From NCBI RefSeq assembly GCF_009604455.1, contig NZ_WEGL01000005.1, forward strand, positions 496,001 to 560,000: a stretch of 64,000 nt of DNA, given 5' to 3'. Shown here one piece after another: positions 16,694-25,669 of the stretch (positions are counted from its first letter, which is position 1; each line of letters opens with the position of its first letter). Both the position numbers and the translations under genes were made by a program. The notes beneath the pieces are model-generated. The model was not told the origin of the DNA. It did no database searches and saw only the letters and a list, made by a program, of their open reading frames with translations. Origin of the DNA: Streptomyces sp. RB17. Lineage in GTDB: Bacteria > Actinomycetota > Actinomycetes > Streptomycetales > Streptomycetaceae.

Positions 16694-18820
16694 TCAAGAC
16701 GTGACCACGGTCAGTCCCCGCGGCGCACTCACGTCCACCGATCCGTCCGCCGTGACCATGGCGTCCAGCCGGCCTCCGCCGACCTGGAGGCCGGTCACGG
16801 TGAGCGGTGCGTACGCCGAGGCGAAGCCGGGTGCCACAGTGACCGTGCCGGCGGGGACGTCCGCGGCGAGGCCCAGGGCGGCCTGGAGCACCAGCACCGA
16901 GGAGGCGGCCGCCCATGCCTGGGGGCGGCACGACGCCGGGTAGGGGGCGGGACCGGGCCCGGCCTCGGTGCCGTGGCCGGAGAAGAGTTCGGGGAGGCGG
17001 GCGTCGAAGGCGGCCGAGGCGGTCAGCAGGCCGCTCGCCAGGGACGCGGCGGCGTCCGGGAAGCCGGCCCTGACCAGGCCGTGTACGGCGATGGCGGTGT
17101 CGTGCGGCCAGATGGAACCGGTGTGGTAGCCGTAGGCGTTGAAGCCCACCGACTCGCTGCTCAGCGTGCGCAGACCATGGCCGGCGTCGAGATCGCGGCC
17201 GATGAGGCGGGCCGCCAGAACCGCGCCCTCCTCCTCGTTGAGCAGTCCGGTGCCCAGCAGATGACCGAAGCCCGAGGTCACCGCGTCCGCCGGCCGGCCG
17301 TCGCGGTCCAGGGCGACCGCCGGATAGGGGCCGTGGGCGTCCTCCACCCAGAAACGCCCGCGGAACCGCTCGGCGAGCCGCTCGGCCCACTCCTCCCACT
17401 CGTCGGCCCCGGCCCGGCCGAACGCCCGCAGCAGTGACGCCCCGGCGCGTGCCGCCTCGTAGGCATACGCCTGGACCTCGCACAGCGCGATCGGCGCCGA
17501 GGCGAGCCGGCCGTCGCGGAAGCGGATGGAGTCGTTCGAGTCCTTCCAGCCCTGATTGGACAGGCCCCGACCGGTGTGGTCGACGTACTTGAGGAAGCCG
17601 TCGCCGCTCGCTTCGGCCTGATCGCGCATCCAGGCCAGCGCCGATTCGGCGTGCGGCAGCAGCGCCTCGACATCCCGAGGGGACAGGCCCCAGCGCCAGG
17701 CGTCGTGGAGAAGGGTGATCCACAAGGGGGTGGCGTCGACCGTGCCGTAGTACACGGGTGGGAGGGACAGTCCGCCGTGGGGGAGCGAGCCCCGGCGTAC
17801 CTCGTGCAGGATCTTGCCCGGCTGTTCCTCGGTCACGGGGTCGGCCACGGTGCCCTGGCGGCGGGCGAGCGTGCGAAGAGTGCCGGCGGCGAGGCCGGTG
17901 CCGAGCGGCAGCAGCATCCGGGCGGCCCAGAGCGAGTCGCGGCCGAACAGGGTCAGGAACCAGGGGGCGCCGGCGGCCAGGAACTGGTCCGGACGGTCCG
18001 GGGCGGGGGAGCGGGGGTCCGTCAGGCGCAGGCGGTCCAGGTCGGCGAGCGACTGCTCCAGCCACCCGTCGAGGCCGCGGTCGGCACTGCGTACCACGGG
18101 GTTGTGCCACGGCAATCGGTCCTGCGGCGGGGCCGGGAACTGGTCGCCCTCGGCGTAGGCCGCGGTGCAGGTCAACGTCATGCTCCAGGAAGTGCCTGGC
18201 CGGAGGGAGATGTCGTACGACAGTTGTCCCGCCGCCGGCTGGAGGACGTCCGGCGCCGGTTCGGCGGCCAGGCTGACGGTGAAGTCGCCGCCGGTCCAGG
18301 ACAGGCCCTTGCCGCCGGTGTCCACGGCCTGTGGCGGTACGACCGGCAGCACCTGCCCGGACTTCACCTGCTCCATGGCGGCGAGGTCCGTCCCGGCGGT
18401 CACCGTCATCCGGAGGCGGACGTGCCCGCTGCCCGCGTTGGTGACCACGAGGACTTCCTCCAGCCGGCCGGCCGTCAGGTGGCGGTGCCGGTGCAGGGCG
18501 ACCGCCGGGTCCGGCGTGGTCTCGCCGAGGCCGCGCAGGACCGCCCGGAAGTCCGCGCGGTCCACTCCGCGCACTCCGCCCTGGACCGGCGCCAGCGGGA
18601 TGCCCTCGGCCGCGACGGTCAGCCGGGACAGGGCTCTGCGGTCGCCGTGGTAGAACCCGTCCGCACCCGCGCTGAGCTGTCCGTCCGCACCCGAGACCGC
18701 GAGGCTCGGCGCGTACAGGGTGACGACCGCGTCGTGCAGGAACGGCTGCAGGCCCGCGACGGAGGACGCGGGTTCCGGGTCAGGGCCGTCGGCGTCCTGG
18801 GGCTTGACATGGGTGTCCAA
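16694..18820 (-). CDS. Glycogen-debranching-type amylo-alpha-1,6-glucosidase
   Basis: A 708-residue cytoplasmic enzyme with the N-terminal beta domain of the GDE family (FLHDAVVTLYAPSLAVSGAD, GFYHGDRRALSRL) and an (alpha/alpha)6 toroid (FGRDSLWAARMLLPLGTGLA, GSIWPHDTAIAVHGLVRAGF). Members release glucose from branch points or act on related oligosaccharides. The product begins at a TTG at 18820, with a weak GAGAGG upstream; other starts are possible. Two LacI-type operators lie in the 121-bp gap to the divergent regulator, so it is probably repressed by it. Confidence 0.82.
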   Translation of the reverse strand: MDTHVKPQDADGPDPEPASSVAGLQPFLHDAVVTLYAPSLAVSGADGQLSAGADGFYHGDRRALSRLTVAAEGIPLAPVQGGVRGVDRADFRAVLRGLGETTPDPAVALHRHRHLTAGRLEEVLVVTNAGSGHVRLRMTVTAGTDLAAMEQVKSGQVLPVVPPQAVDTGGKGLSWTGGDFTVSLAAEPAPDVLQPAAGQLSYDISLRPGTSWSMTLTCTAAYAEGDQFPAPPQDRLPWHNPVVRSADRGLDGWLEQSLADLDRLRLTDPRSPAPDRPDQFLAAGAPWFLTLFGRDSLWAARMLLPLGTGLAAGTLRTLARRQGTVADPVTEEQPGKILHEVRRGSLPHGGLSLPPVYYGTVDATPLWITLLHDAWRWGLSPRDVEALLPHAESALAWMRDQAEASGDGFLKYVDHTGRGLSNQGWKDSNDSIRFRDGRLASAPIALCEVQAYAYEAARAGASLLRAFGRAGADEWEEWAERLAERFRGRFWVEDAHGPYPAVALDRDGRPADAVTSGFGHLLGTGLLNEEEGAVLAARLIGRDLDAGHGLRTLSSESVGFNAYGYHTGSIWPHDTAIAVHGLVRAGFPDAAASLASGLLTASAAFDARLPELFSGHGTEAGPGPAPYPASCRPQAWAAASSVLVLQAALGLAADVPAGTVTVAPGFASAYAPLTVTGLQVGGGRLDAMVTADGSVDVSAPRGLTVVTS

Positions 18821-18840
18821 GGAAGTAGAACCTCTCAGTA

Positions 18841-18854
18841 TTGGATCGTTCCAA
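18841..18854. promoter_or_regulatory. LacI-family operator candidate 1
   Basis: TTGGATCGTTCCAA is a near-perfect 14-base dyad with the central CG typical of LacI/GalR operators (six of seven half-site positions pair). It lies between the divergent debranching gene and lacI-type gene, about 20 bases from the debranching start. A related half-site lies at 18893-18904. Confidence 0.65.
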
Positions 18855-18892
18855 AGACACTAAGCCTGTCCTCAGAGCCGTGACAACGCTTT

Positions 18893-18904
18893 TGGAACGC
18901 TAAA
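18893..18904. promoter_or_regulatory. LacI-family operator candidate 2 (half-matched)
   Basis: TTGGAACGCTAA shares the TTGGAaCG half-site with the dyad at 18841, but its right arm is degenerate. The centres are about 50 bp apart, a spacing compatible with two bound dimers and looping. It sits close to the regulator's own start and may give autoregulation. Confidence 0.45.
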
Positions 18905-18941
18905 TGAAGGCCACAATCTCCCCTGTACATCGGAGTGCCGC

Positions 18942-19997
18942 ATGTCCCGCTCCAGCAAGACCCCTTCGGCCAAGGGCGGCCCGGTGACCCTCGCGATGGT
19001 CGCCCGGCGGGCCGGGGTCTCGCCGCAGACCGTGTCGAACGCGATCAACTCACCGGACATGCTCCGGCCCGAGACCCTGGAGCGGGTCCGCCGCGCGATC
19101 GACGAGATGGGCTACCGCCCCAGCCGTGCCGCGCAGACTCTGCGCACCCGTTCCAGCAAGCTCATCGGCTACGGCATCCAGCCCGCGCCGGCGGGTCAAC
19201 CCGTCATGGACCGCTTCCTGCACGCCCTGTCACAGGCCGCGGACGTGGCCGGGTACCGGATCCTGCTCTTCGCCTGCCCGCCCGGAGGCCCGAGCCTGGA
19301 CGGATACGAGGAACTGCTCGCCCAGCACGAGGTCGACGGCTTCGTGCTCAGCGGTACCGACCGCGGCGACCCACGGCAGGCGTGGCTCGCCAGGCGAGGG
19401 GTGCCCTTCGTCGGCTTCGGACGGATGTGGTCGGGCCGCCAGATCGGTGACTGGGTCGACGTCGACGGCGCCTCGGGCACGGACGCCGCGGTCGAACACC
19501 TCATCGCCCAGGGGCATCGCAGGATCGCCTTCCTCGGGTGGGAACGCGGCACCTCCGGCGCCGGTGACGACCGAGCCGAGGGCTGGCAGCGGGCGATGCG
19601 CCGGCACGGTCTTGTGACGCGCGGGCGGCGCGGACAGAGCGTGGACGACAGCGACGCGGCCCGCGCCGCCGTGAAGCCGCTCCTGGACGCGGGCGCGACG
19701 GCCGTGATCGCGGCCAGCGACATGCTGGCACTCGGCTGCTACCAGATGCTGCGCGAACGCGGCGCCCTCCCCGGAAGGGACGTCGCCGTGGTCGGCTTCG
19801 ACGATTCCCCGACCGCCGGGATCCTCTCGCCCGCCCTGACCTCCGTCGCCCAGCCGCTGGAAGAGGTCGGCCGGGAGTGCGTACGGCTGCTGCTGGCACG
19901 GATCGCCGCTCCCGACGCACCGCCCGAGCGCCTGCTGCTGGAGCCGGCGCTCGTCGTGCGCGACAGCACCGCGGCCGCATCCACCGCAGGCGACTAG
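18942..19997 (+). CDS. LacI-family transcriptional regulator
   Basis: A 351-residue repressor. The N-terminal helix-turn-helix reads VTLAMVARRAGVSPQTVSNA, followed by the hinge helix region PSRAAQTLRT and a periplasmic-binding-protein-like effector domain (GFDDSPTAGILSPALTSVAQP). It is divergent from the debranching enzyme and directly upstream of the sugar-binding lipoprotein remnant, so it probably regulated alpha-glucan or oligosaccharide uptake and breakdown. Dyads related to one another occur at 18841, 18893 and 20045. Confidence 0.92.
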   Translation: MSRSSKTPSAKGGPVTLAMVARRAGVSPQTVSNAINSPDMLRPETLERVRRAIDEMGYRPSRAAQTLRTRSSKLIGYGIQPAPAGQPVMDRFLHALSQAADVAGYRILLFACPPGGPSLDGYEELLAQHEVDGFVLSGTDRGDPRQAWLARRGVPFVGFGRMWSGRQIGDWVDVDGASGTDAAVEHLIAQGHRRIAFLGWERGTSGAGDDRAEGWQRAMRRHGLVTRGRRGQSVDDSDAARAAVKPLLDAGATAVIAASDMLALGCYQMLRERGALPGRDVAVVGFDDSPTAGILSPALTSVAQPLEEVGRECVRLLLARIAAPDAPPERLLLEPALVVRDSTAAASTAGD

Positions 19998-20044
19998 CCG
20001 TCCGCTGCGAGGCGGCCGGGTGTCCGACCCGCCGTCCCACATCA

Positions 20045-20054
20045 GAAACGTTCC
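20045..20054. promoter_or_regulatory. LacI-family operator candidate 3
   Basis: GAAACGTTCC, upstream of the sugar-binding lipoprotein gene, matches the core of the sites at 18841 and 18893 (GGAAC/GTTCC around a central CG). It suggests that all three genes belonged to one LacI regulon. Confidence 0.4.
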
Positions 20055-20140
20055 CCTTCTCCCTCCCCACCCCCCGGGCCCACGACCGCACGAGGCCCGG
20101 GTGGAGCCGCCCCCACCACCCCGATCCCCCGGAGGAACCC

Positions 20141-20959
20141 ATGGTCAACCGCACGGCCACCGCGGCCCTCGTCACCTGCGCGGCCCTCCTGTGCGCCACC
20201 GGCTGCTCGTCGAGTTTCGGTGGCGACAAGAAGACCGCACAGGACACCGGCTCCAGACAGCACCTCACCGTGCTCATCGCCTCCTCGGGCGACGCCGAGA
20301 CCAAGGCCGTCAAGGAGGCGGCGGCCGCCTACGCGCAGCGGTCCGGCAACACGGTGACCGTGGACGTCGCCAAGGACATCAACCAGCAACTCGCCCAGTC
20401 CTTCGCCGGGCACAAGCCACCGGACGCCTTCTACGTCAACTCCGACCAGTTCGCCAACTACGCCAAGGCCGGCTCTCTTTACCCCTACGGCGACCAGGTC
20501 AAGGACGCGGACGACTTCTCCGCCCGGCTGCGCGCCTCCTTCACCCACGACCGCAAGCTGGTCTGCCTGCCCAAGGACACCTCCACCCTCGCCCTGGCGA
20601 TCAACGACGACCTGTGGAAGAAGGCGGGCCTGACCGCCAAGGACTACCCGACCACCTGGGGCCGGCTCAGCACGGTCGCCGCCAAGCTGACCAAGGGAGA
20701 CGTCACCGGACTGGTCGTCAACGGTGAGTACGCGCGCCTCGGGGTCTTCCTGCGCCAGGCCGGCGGCTGGATAACCAACCCCGGCCAGACGAGGATGACC
20801 GCCGACACCGCCCAGAACACCAAGGCCCTCGACTATGTGCGCTCGCTGCTGAAGTCCGGCTCCCTGAACCGGGCCATGCCTCCACGAGCCCCGGGTCCGG
20901 TACCTGAGGGCGGAGAGGGTCCGTTTGCGAACAGCGCTGCCCCGCCGGGCCGTCGGTGA
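20141..20959 (+). pseudogene. Truncated ABC sugar-binding lipoprotein
   Basis: Starts as a normal extracellular solute-binding lipoprotein: ATG after GGAGGAACCC, signal with lipobox ATGC (Cys22), then a type-1 sugar-binding fold (TVLIASSGDAE, PPDAFYVNSDQFANYA, PTTWGRLSTVAAKL). Similarity stops at about residue 244 (LLKSGSLN, near 20872); after that come about 28 arginine/proline-rich residues that look like out-of-register DNA. Family members run to about 420 residues and are followed by two permease genes; none is present. A deletion probably removed the C-terminus and the permeases, leaving a non-functional stump. Confidence 0.75.
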
Positions 20960-20975
20960 CGGTTCGGCGGGGCAG
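20937..20975. terminator. Hairpin between convergent genes
   Basis: An 11-bp perfect stem, CTGCCCCGCCG with CGGCGGGGCAG, and a smaller CGTC/GACG stem in the loop. It sits between the truncated lipoprotein gene and the convergent secreted dehydrogenase gene. There is no T-run; it probably acts as a bidirectional terminator. Confidence 0.6.
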
Positions 20976-20993
20976 GGACGGGCTCGTGTCGTG

Positions 20994-23471
20994 TCAGCTC
21001 ATCGTGAACGAGTCCAGGCTGAACAGGTCGCCGCTGCCGCCCTTGAAGACGAAGTACAGCTTGTGCGTCCCGCCCGGGTCGGTCACCGGAGCGCTGACCG
21101 TCGTGAAGGCGCCGGAGGTGTCGCCCACCGTCGCCGTGCCGGCCAGCGGGCCGTCGGGGGCGTCGGTGTGGACCTCGATGGTGCCGCCGGCACCGCTCGA
21201 CGCGGCCCGGAAGTCGATCTTGCTCACACCCTGGAGGTCGTACGGGTCGAACTCGATCCAGTCACCGTTGCCGATCGACGTGACGGCCTTGCCGCCCTCG
21301 GCGCCGGCGACGGAGCTCGTCTGCACGCCGGACTGCGTGCGGTAGAACTCCGCCTGCCTGCCCTTGGGCATCAGGATGATCTGCGTCGTGCCGGTGAGGT
21401 CGGGGACCCCGGCGGTCGGGGAGGTGTCGGTGTAGCTCGCGGAGAAGATGCCGTAGAAGTCGTCGGAGTCGGTGTGGCCCGCCGTGGTCATGGAGAACGT
21501 TCCGCTGCACCCCGTGGCCTGCGAGAGGTTGTGGGAGTGCATGTCATGGCCGAGCGAGTAGCTGACCTGGACCTTGGAGCAGTCCACCGGGGTGCCGTCC
21601 GGGTCGGTCGCGTCGATCTTCCATGCGACCTGGTCCCCGTCCTTGAACGTCAGCCCGTTCGGGGGCTCGGAGAACTTCAGGACGGGCGCGGAGTTGCCCA
21701 CCGTGACCAGGACGGCGGCGACGCCGGTCCTGCCGCTCGGGTCGCTGACCGTGAGCTTGGCGTGGTACTGCCCGTTCGTGGTGTAGGTGAACGAGGGTGT
21801 CGCACTTGTGGAGTCGGTCGTGCCGTTGTTGTCGAAGTCCCACGCGTAGGTGAGAGTGTCGTTCTCCGGGTCGGTCGAGCCCGTGCCGTCGAACTTGACC
21901 GTCAGCGGGTTCTTGCCGGACGTGGTATCCGTCGTGATCGCCGCGGTCGGCGCCTTGTTGCCCGGCGCGTACTCGATCTTGTAGAGCCCGGCATCCAGGG
22001 AGCCGCCGAACCACGCGCTGCCGTAGTCGAGCACGTACAGCGAGCCGTCCGGACCGAACTCGGTGTCGATGGGCTCGACCAGGCGGGCCCAGTCGTTGCC
22101 GTTGGTCAAGGTGTCGATCGACTGGATCTTTCCGCTGCTGTCCGAGGCGATCGGCTTGATCCAGTGGGCGCCGAACTCGTAGGCGAAGAACTTCCCGTCA
22201 TAGCTCTCGGGGAACTTGACCTGGGACTTCAGCGCCGAGTCGTATTGGTACACCGGGCCGCCCATCGGCGCGCCCTCCCCGCCGAGCTGGGGGAACAGCG
22301 GGTTGCCCGCGTAGTGGTTCCATATCCAGGCCGGCTGGGCCGGAGGCAGGTTCTTCAGGCCGGTGTTCAGGGGAGCGTCGTTCACCGGGTGGGCGCAGTC
22401 GAAGGGCTGCCCGGACTCTCCGGTGGCGAAGTCGTACTGGACGTACGGCGTGTTGTTGCCGATGCAGTACGGCCATCCGTAGAAGCCGGGCTTGGTGATC
22501 CGGTTGTACTCGACGGTGTTCTCCGGCCCGCGCTTGGGGTTCGCGCTGCTGGCGTCCGGGCCGTAGTCGGCCAGGTAGACGACGCCGGTCTTCTTGTCGA
22601 CGTTGAACCGGAAGGGGTTGCGGAAACCCATCGCGTAGATCTCGGGACGGGTCTTGGCGGTGCCCTTCGGGAACAGGTTGCCGTCCGGGACCGTGTAGGT
22701 GCCGTTGTCGTGCACCTTGATCCGCAGCAGCTTGCCGCGCAGGTCGTTGGTGTTGGCCGTGGAACGCTCGTTGTCGAAGACGGGGTTGCGGTCAGGTCGC
22801 CGGTCGATGGGGGCGTAGCCGTCGGATGCGAACGGGTTGGAGTCGTCGCCGGTGCTCAGCAGCAGGTTGCCGTCGCCGTCGAAGTGCATGTCGCCCGCGA
22901 CATGGCAGCACTGCCCGCGGTCGGTGTCGACCCGCATGATCTTCTTCTCGCTGGACAGGTCCAGCTTGCCGTCGGTGAACGTGAACCGGGACAGGTGGTT
23001 GTAGCCCTTGTACGGCGCGAAGTCGGCGGCCGTTCCGTTCTCCGGGGCGTCGGTCATGGGGGTGTCGAGCCGCGGCGCGTAGTAGGCGTAGACCCAGTGG
23101 TTCTTGGCGAAGTGCGGGTCGAGCGCGAGGGTCTGCAACCCGTCCTCGTCATGGGTGTACACGGAGAGCTTCGCCGCCACGTCGGTGAGACCGTCGAGGG
23201 TCGTGTAGTAGACGGTGCCGTCACGGGAGCTGTGCAGTGCGCTGCCGTCGGGGAGCACCGCGAGACCCATCGGCTCGCCCACCTGGTCCGGTCCCTTGGC
23301 CAGGGTGACCTGTTGGAAGTCGGACGTCGCGGCGGTGGAGGCGGCCGCGGCCGTTCTCTCCGGTGCCTCGCTCCGCGCATGCGCGGACGTCGTCGATCCG
23401 GCCACGGCGACCCCCACGCCGAGCATGGTGCTCAACGTGGCGGTGAGTAGCCGGCTTACTGGTTTACGCAC
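20994..23471 (-). CDS. Secreted GSDH-type sugar dehydrogenase with PKD and CBM6-like domains
   Basis: An 825-residue exported protein with a signal peptide ending near TSAHA. Residues of about 50-490 form a six-bladed glucose/sorbosone dehydrogenase propeller of the quinoprotein type (EPMGLAVLPDGSALHSSRDG, CCHVAGDMHFDGDGNLLLST, GWPYCIGNN). A PKD domain follows (PTAAITTDTT, YAWDFDNNGTTDS), then an Ig-like segment and a C-terminal CBM6-like sugar-binding domain (EGGKAVTSIGNGDWIEF, LYFVFKG). It should oxidise an extracellular sugar using PQQ; no PQQ-synthesis gene is encoded in the window. GTG 23471 is preceded by GAGAGGCAGG. It is a shorter relative of the giant enzyme at 25670. Confidence 0.85.
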   Translation of the reverse strand: MRKPVSRLLTATLSTMLGVGVAVAGSTTSAHARSEAPERTAAAASTAATSDFQQVTLAKGPDQVGEPMGLAVLPDGSALHSSRDGTVYYTTLDGLTDVAAKLSVYTHDEDGLQTLALDPHFAKNHWVYAYYAPRLDTPMTDAPENGTAADFAPYKGYNHLSRFTFTDGKLDLSSEKKIMRVDTDRGQCCHVAGDMHFDGDGNLLLSTGDDSNPFASDGYAPIDRRPDRNPVFDNERSTANTNDLRGKLLRIKVHDNGTYTVPDGNLFPKGTAKTRPEIYAMGFRNPFRFNVDKKTGVVYLADYGPDASSANPKRGPENTVEYNRITKPGFYGWPYCIGNNTPYVQYDFATGESGQPFDCAHPVNDAPLNTGLKNLPPAQPAWIWNHYAGNPLFPQLGGEGAPMGGPVYQYDSALKSQVKFPESYDGKFFAYEFGAHWIKPIASDSSGKIQSIDTLTNGNDWARLVEPIDTEFGPDGSLYVLDYGSAWFGGSLDAGLYKIEYAPGNKAPTAAITTDTTSGKNPLTVKFDGTGSTDPENDTLTYAWDFDNNGTTDSTSATPSFTYTTNGQYHAKLTVSDPSGRTGVAAVLVTVGNSAPVLKFSEPPNGLTFKDGDQVAWKIDATDPDGTPVDCSKVQVSYSLGHDMHSHNLSQATGCSGTFSMTTAGHTDSDDFYGIFSASYTDTSPTAGVPDLTGTTQIILMPKGRQAEFYRTQSGVQTSSVAGAEGGKAVTSIGNGDWIEFDPYDLQGVSKIDFRAASSGAGGTIEVHTDAPDGPLAGTATVGDTSGAFTTVSAPVTDPGGTHKLYFVFKGGSGDLFSLDSFTMS

Positions 23472-24060
23472 GTACTGCCTGCCTCTCTTGGGGCGCTGCG
23501 ATGGACGTCGCGCGAGCGGTCGCGTCGCGCGAGGCCGGCCGGGTTGGGATGCCTGGGCCGGCGGGAGCCGGTCGATCGGTGGAGGGGGCGGAGGGCCCTG
23601 GGAGGAAGAGACGGCTCGCAGGGGTTCACGGCCCCCTGGTGAAGCGTCATGAGCGTGGCTCCCCGGCCAAGACCCGTCAAGGAGCTACTGCTCGGTAGCA
23701 GCGTTTTGCGCCCTGAAGTGGACACATCTTTTGCTCATCTGGTGAAAAGTAGCGCCTACTTGTGCTGAACTATCGACGGCTTCAGGCGTTCATCGTCCTC
23801 CGGGAACGCGTCGAGGCACTCCTGTTGCCATCCCGCGGGCCGCGGGCAGGTGCGCCTCGGCAGCCCGCACCGCCCTCGGTCACCGGGCGCGACTCCGGTT
23901 GCCCTGCCGTCAGTTCCGCCGACGGCCCACCCGCCGGACGCCCAGGCCGATGAACGCCCCCGTACCACCACGCCGCCCGGACACCGGGCGGGGCGGCTCC
24001 CCTTGACGGCCCCTCGCCGCGGCCCACCGCGGACGGGTGCTTCACGACGAAGGAGTGATG
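23472..24060. promoter_or_regulatory. Divergent intergenic region, 589 bp
   Basis: It separates the secreted dehydrogenase (left, minus strand) from the Tat-exported isomerase (right, plus strand) and should carry both promoters. No convincing gene is visible. At 23747-23761 there is a 6-bp inverted repeat, AAGTAG-CGC-CTACTT, in a locally AT-richer stretch (about 23700-23770) that is the best place for a promoter or operator. Confidence 0.5.
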
Positions 24061-25050
24061 ATGGGTCAGTTCGCCCATGACTTCGACCGCAGAGGCTTCC
24101 TGCGTGCGGCAGCCGCAGGCACCGTGGCCATCGGTGCGGCAACCCTCGCCGGCGCGGTCCCCGCCGCCGCCCAGACGCCCGCCCCCGATGCCCCGCCCAA
24201 CGGCGCGGCCCTGAGCATTCCCAAGGACGCCATCGGCATCCAGCTCTACAGCGTCCGCGACAAGGTCTACCAACTCGGCTTCCGCGTCGTCTTCGAGGAA
24301 CTGTCGCGGATGGGCTTCAAGGAGGTGGAGTTCGCCGGCTACACCCAGGACCCCGCCATCCTCGGCCGGCAGATCACCCTCCAGGAGATCCGCACGCTGC
24401 TCGACCACAACGGCCTGCGAGCCATCGGCAGCCACATCGGCATCGGCAGCTTCCGCAGCAACCTGCAGCAGGAGCTCGACAACGCCGAGATCCTCGGTAT
24501 GCCGAACATCGGGACCCCGAACGCTCCCTCGGACACCCCCACGGTCGCCGGGTACCAGGCGGCCGCGGAGGACTTCAACCGCTGGGGCGCGGCCGCGTCG
24601 GCGCGCGGACTCAAGCTCTACCAGCACAACCACTGGGCCGAGTTCGCCTTCGCCTCGGACCAGCCGGCGGTGCGCCTGTACGACGTGTTCCTGAAGAACA
24701 CCGACCCCGCCCATGTCTACCTCGAGATGGACGTGTACTGGGCCTTCGTCGGCCAGTTTCGCTACCCCGGCTTCGACCCCGCCGCGTACGTGCGCAACCA
24801 CCCCTACCGGTACACGCTGTTCCACATGAAGGACGGCACGTCCGACCCCAACGCCGGTGACGGTTACGACATGACCGAGTTCGGCGCCGGTGACATGCCC
24901 TACCAGCGCTTCATCCACGCGATCGGCCCGTTCGGCAACCACCACGGCATCTGGGAGCAGGACACCGCCCCCGACACCCAGCCCAACCCGCCCGGCTCGT
25001 TCGGTGCCGCCCAGCGCAGTTACGCGGGGCTCGCGGACCTGCTGTCCTGA
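24061..25050 (+). CDS. Tat-exported sugar phosphate isomerase/epimerase-like protein
   Basis: A 329-residue xylose-isomerase-like TIM barrel. The N-terminus holds a twin-arginine signal, DRRGFLRAAAAGTVAIG, ending near AAAQ, so the folded protein is exported. Barrel motifs include IGIQLYSVRD, KEVEFAGYT, QHNHWAEF, YLEMDVYW and HMKDGT, with Glu, Asp and His residues that can bind the divalent metal. Such exported isomerases accompany ThuA and GSDH proteins in loci that process oxidised sugars. AGGAG at 24051-24055 lies 5 bases before ATG 24061 and only 2 before ATG 24058, so I prefer 24061. Confidence 0.83.
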   Translation: MGQFAHDFDRRGFLRAAAAGTVAIGAATLAGAVPAAAQTPAPDAPPNGAALSIPKDAIGIQLYSVRDKVYQLGFRVVFEELSRMGFKEVEFAGYTQDPAILGRQITLQEIRTLLDHNGLRAIGSHIGIGSFRSNLQQELDNAEILGMPNIGTPNAPSDTPTVAGYQAAAEDFNRWGAAASARGLKLYQHNHWAEFAFASDQPAVRLYDVFLKNTDPAHVYLEMDVYWAFVGQFRYPGFDPAAYVRNHPYRYTLFHMKDGTSDPNAGDGYDMTEFGAGDMPYQRFIHAIGPFGNHHGIWEQDTAPDTQPNPPGSFGAAQRSYAGLADLLS

Positions 25051-25062
25051 ACTGCCGTCACC

Positions 25063-25112
25063 GCCCGTTCGCCCGCTTCTCCGGTTCTCACCGGGCAAGC
25101 GGGCGAACGGGC
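25063..25112 (+). terminator. Strong terminator hairpin
   Basis: A perfect 16-bp stem, GCCCGTTCGCCCGCTT with AAGCGGGCGAACGGGC, an 18-base loop and a TTGTCGTT tail. It begins 12 bases after the isomerase stop. Confidence 0.85.
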
Positions 25113-25175
25113 TTGTCGTTGCTCCCGCGCCTCTGCCGGCGCGGACCCTGCCGCCGGCGGGGCCGGCGAGCGGAC

Positions 25176-25415
25176 TCAGATCAGTCGGCGTCGAGCGGCC
25201 CAGGCGACGGCCTCGATGACGCTGCTGACGCCTATCTTGTCGCACACGCCTCGGTAACGTCGTCGCACGGTGCGGGGGCAGACATGGAGTCGCCGGGCGA
25301 CGGACTCGACCGGCAGGCCGGTTGCCAGCAGCGACAGCAGGTGCACCTCGTCGCTGCGCAGACACGGGTTGTCGGGCTGGGGCCGCCGGTCCGTCTCGTA
25401 GCTGAGCATGGACAC
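25176..25415 (-). CDS. Stand-alone LuxR-type helix-turn-helix protein
   Basis: A 79-residue protein consisting almost only of a LuxR/GerE DNA-binding domain (SDEVHLLSLLATGLPVESVA, RTVRRRYRGVCDKIGV). The GTG at 25415 lies 7 bases after AAGGAGGA, an excellent ribosome site, so I take it as a complete small gene. It has no receiver or sensor domain and could act constitutively or as a dimer partner. It lies between the isomerase and the giant secreted enzyme, and may control either. Confidence 0.7.
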   Translation of the reverse strand: MSMLSYETDRRPQPDNPCLRSDEVHLLSLLATGLPVESVARRLHVCPRTVRRRYRGVCDKIGVSSVIEAVAWAARRRLI

Positions 25416-25576
25416 TTCCGTCCTCCTTCGCCGAGTGCGGCCGGCAGGGAACGCGGGGAAGGCCGCCGCCCGGATGGGTGGCCAGAACCCGTGATCGACC
25501 GCGGGGTCGTCAAATCGCTTACACGTTTCAAGTAGCTTGGGTAACTGATCACATGCGCACGGTCAAGGGTGCGCCA

Positions 25577-25590
25577 CCACATTGATGTGG
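25577..25590. repeat. Short palindrome CCACATTGATGTGG
   Basis: Six-base inverted repeats around TG in the gap between the small LuxR-type gene and the giant secreted enzyme gene. It may be an operator for the LuxR-type gene, or chance. Confidence 0.3.
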
Positions 25591-25625
25591 TCTACATGAA
25601 TGGTTTCACCTCGGTTCGCGCCAGA

Positions 25626-25657
25626 GCCGGGCTCGGGGCCGCGGCCCCGAGCCCGGC
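25626..25657 (-). terminator. Perfect 32-base palindromic terminator
   Basis: The arm GCCGGGCTCGGGGCCG is followed directly by its reverse complement, giving a fully palindromic 32-base element. It lies 12 bases beyond the stop of the giant secreted enzyme and would form an extremely stable hairpin. Confidence 0.75.
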
Positions 25658-25669
25658 ACGGACCGCTCC

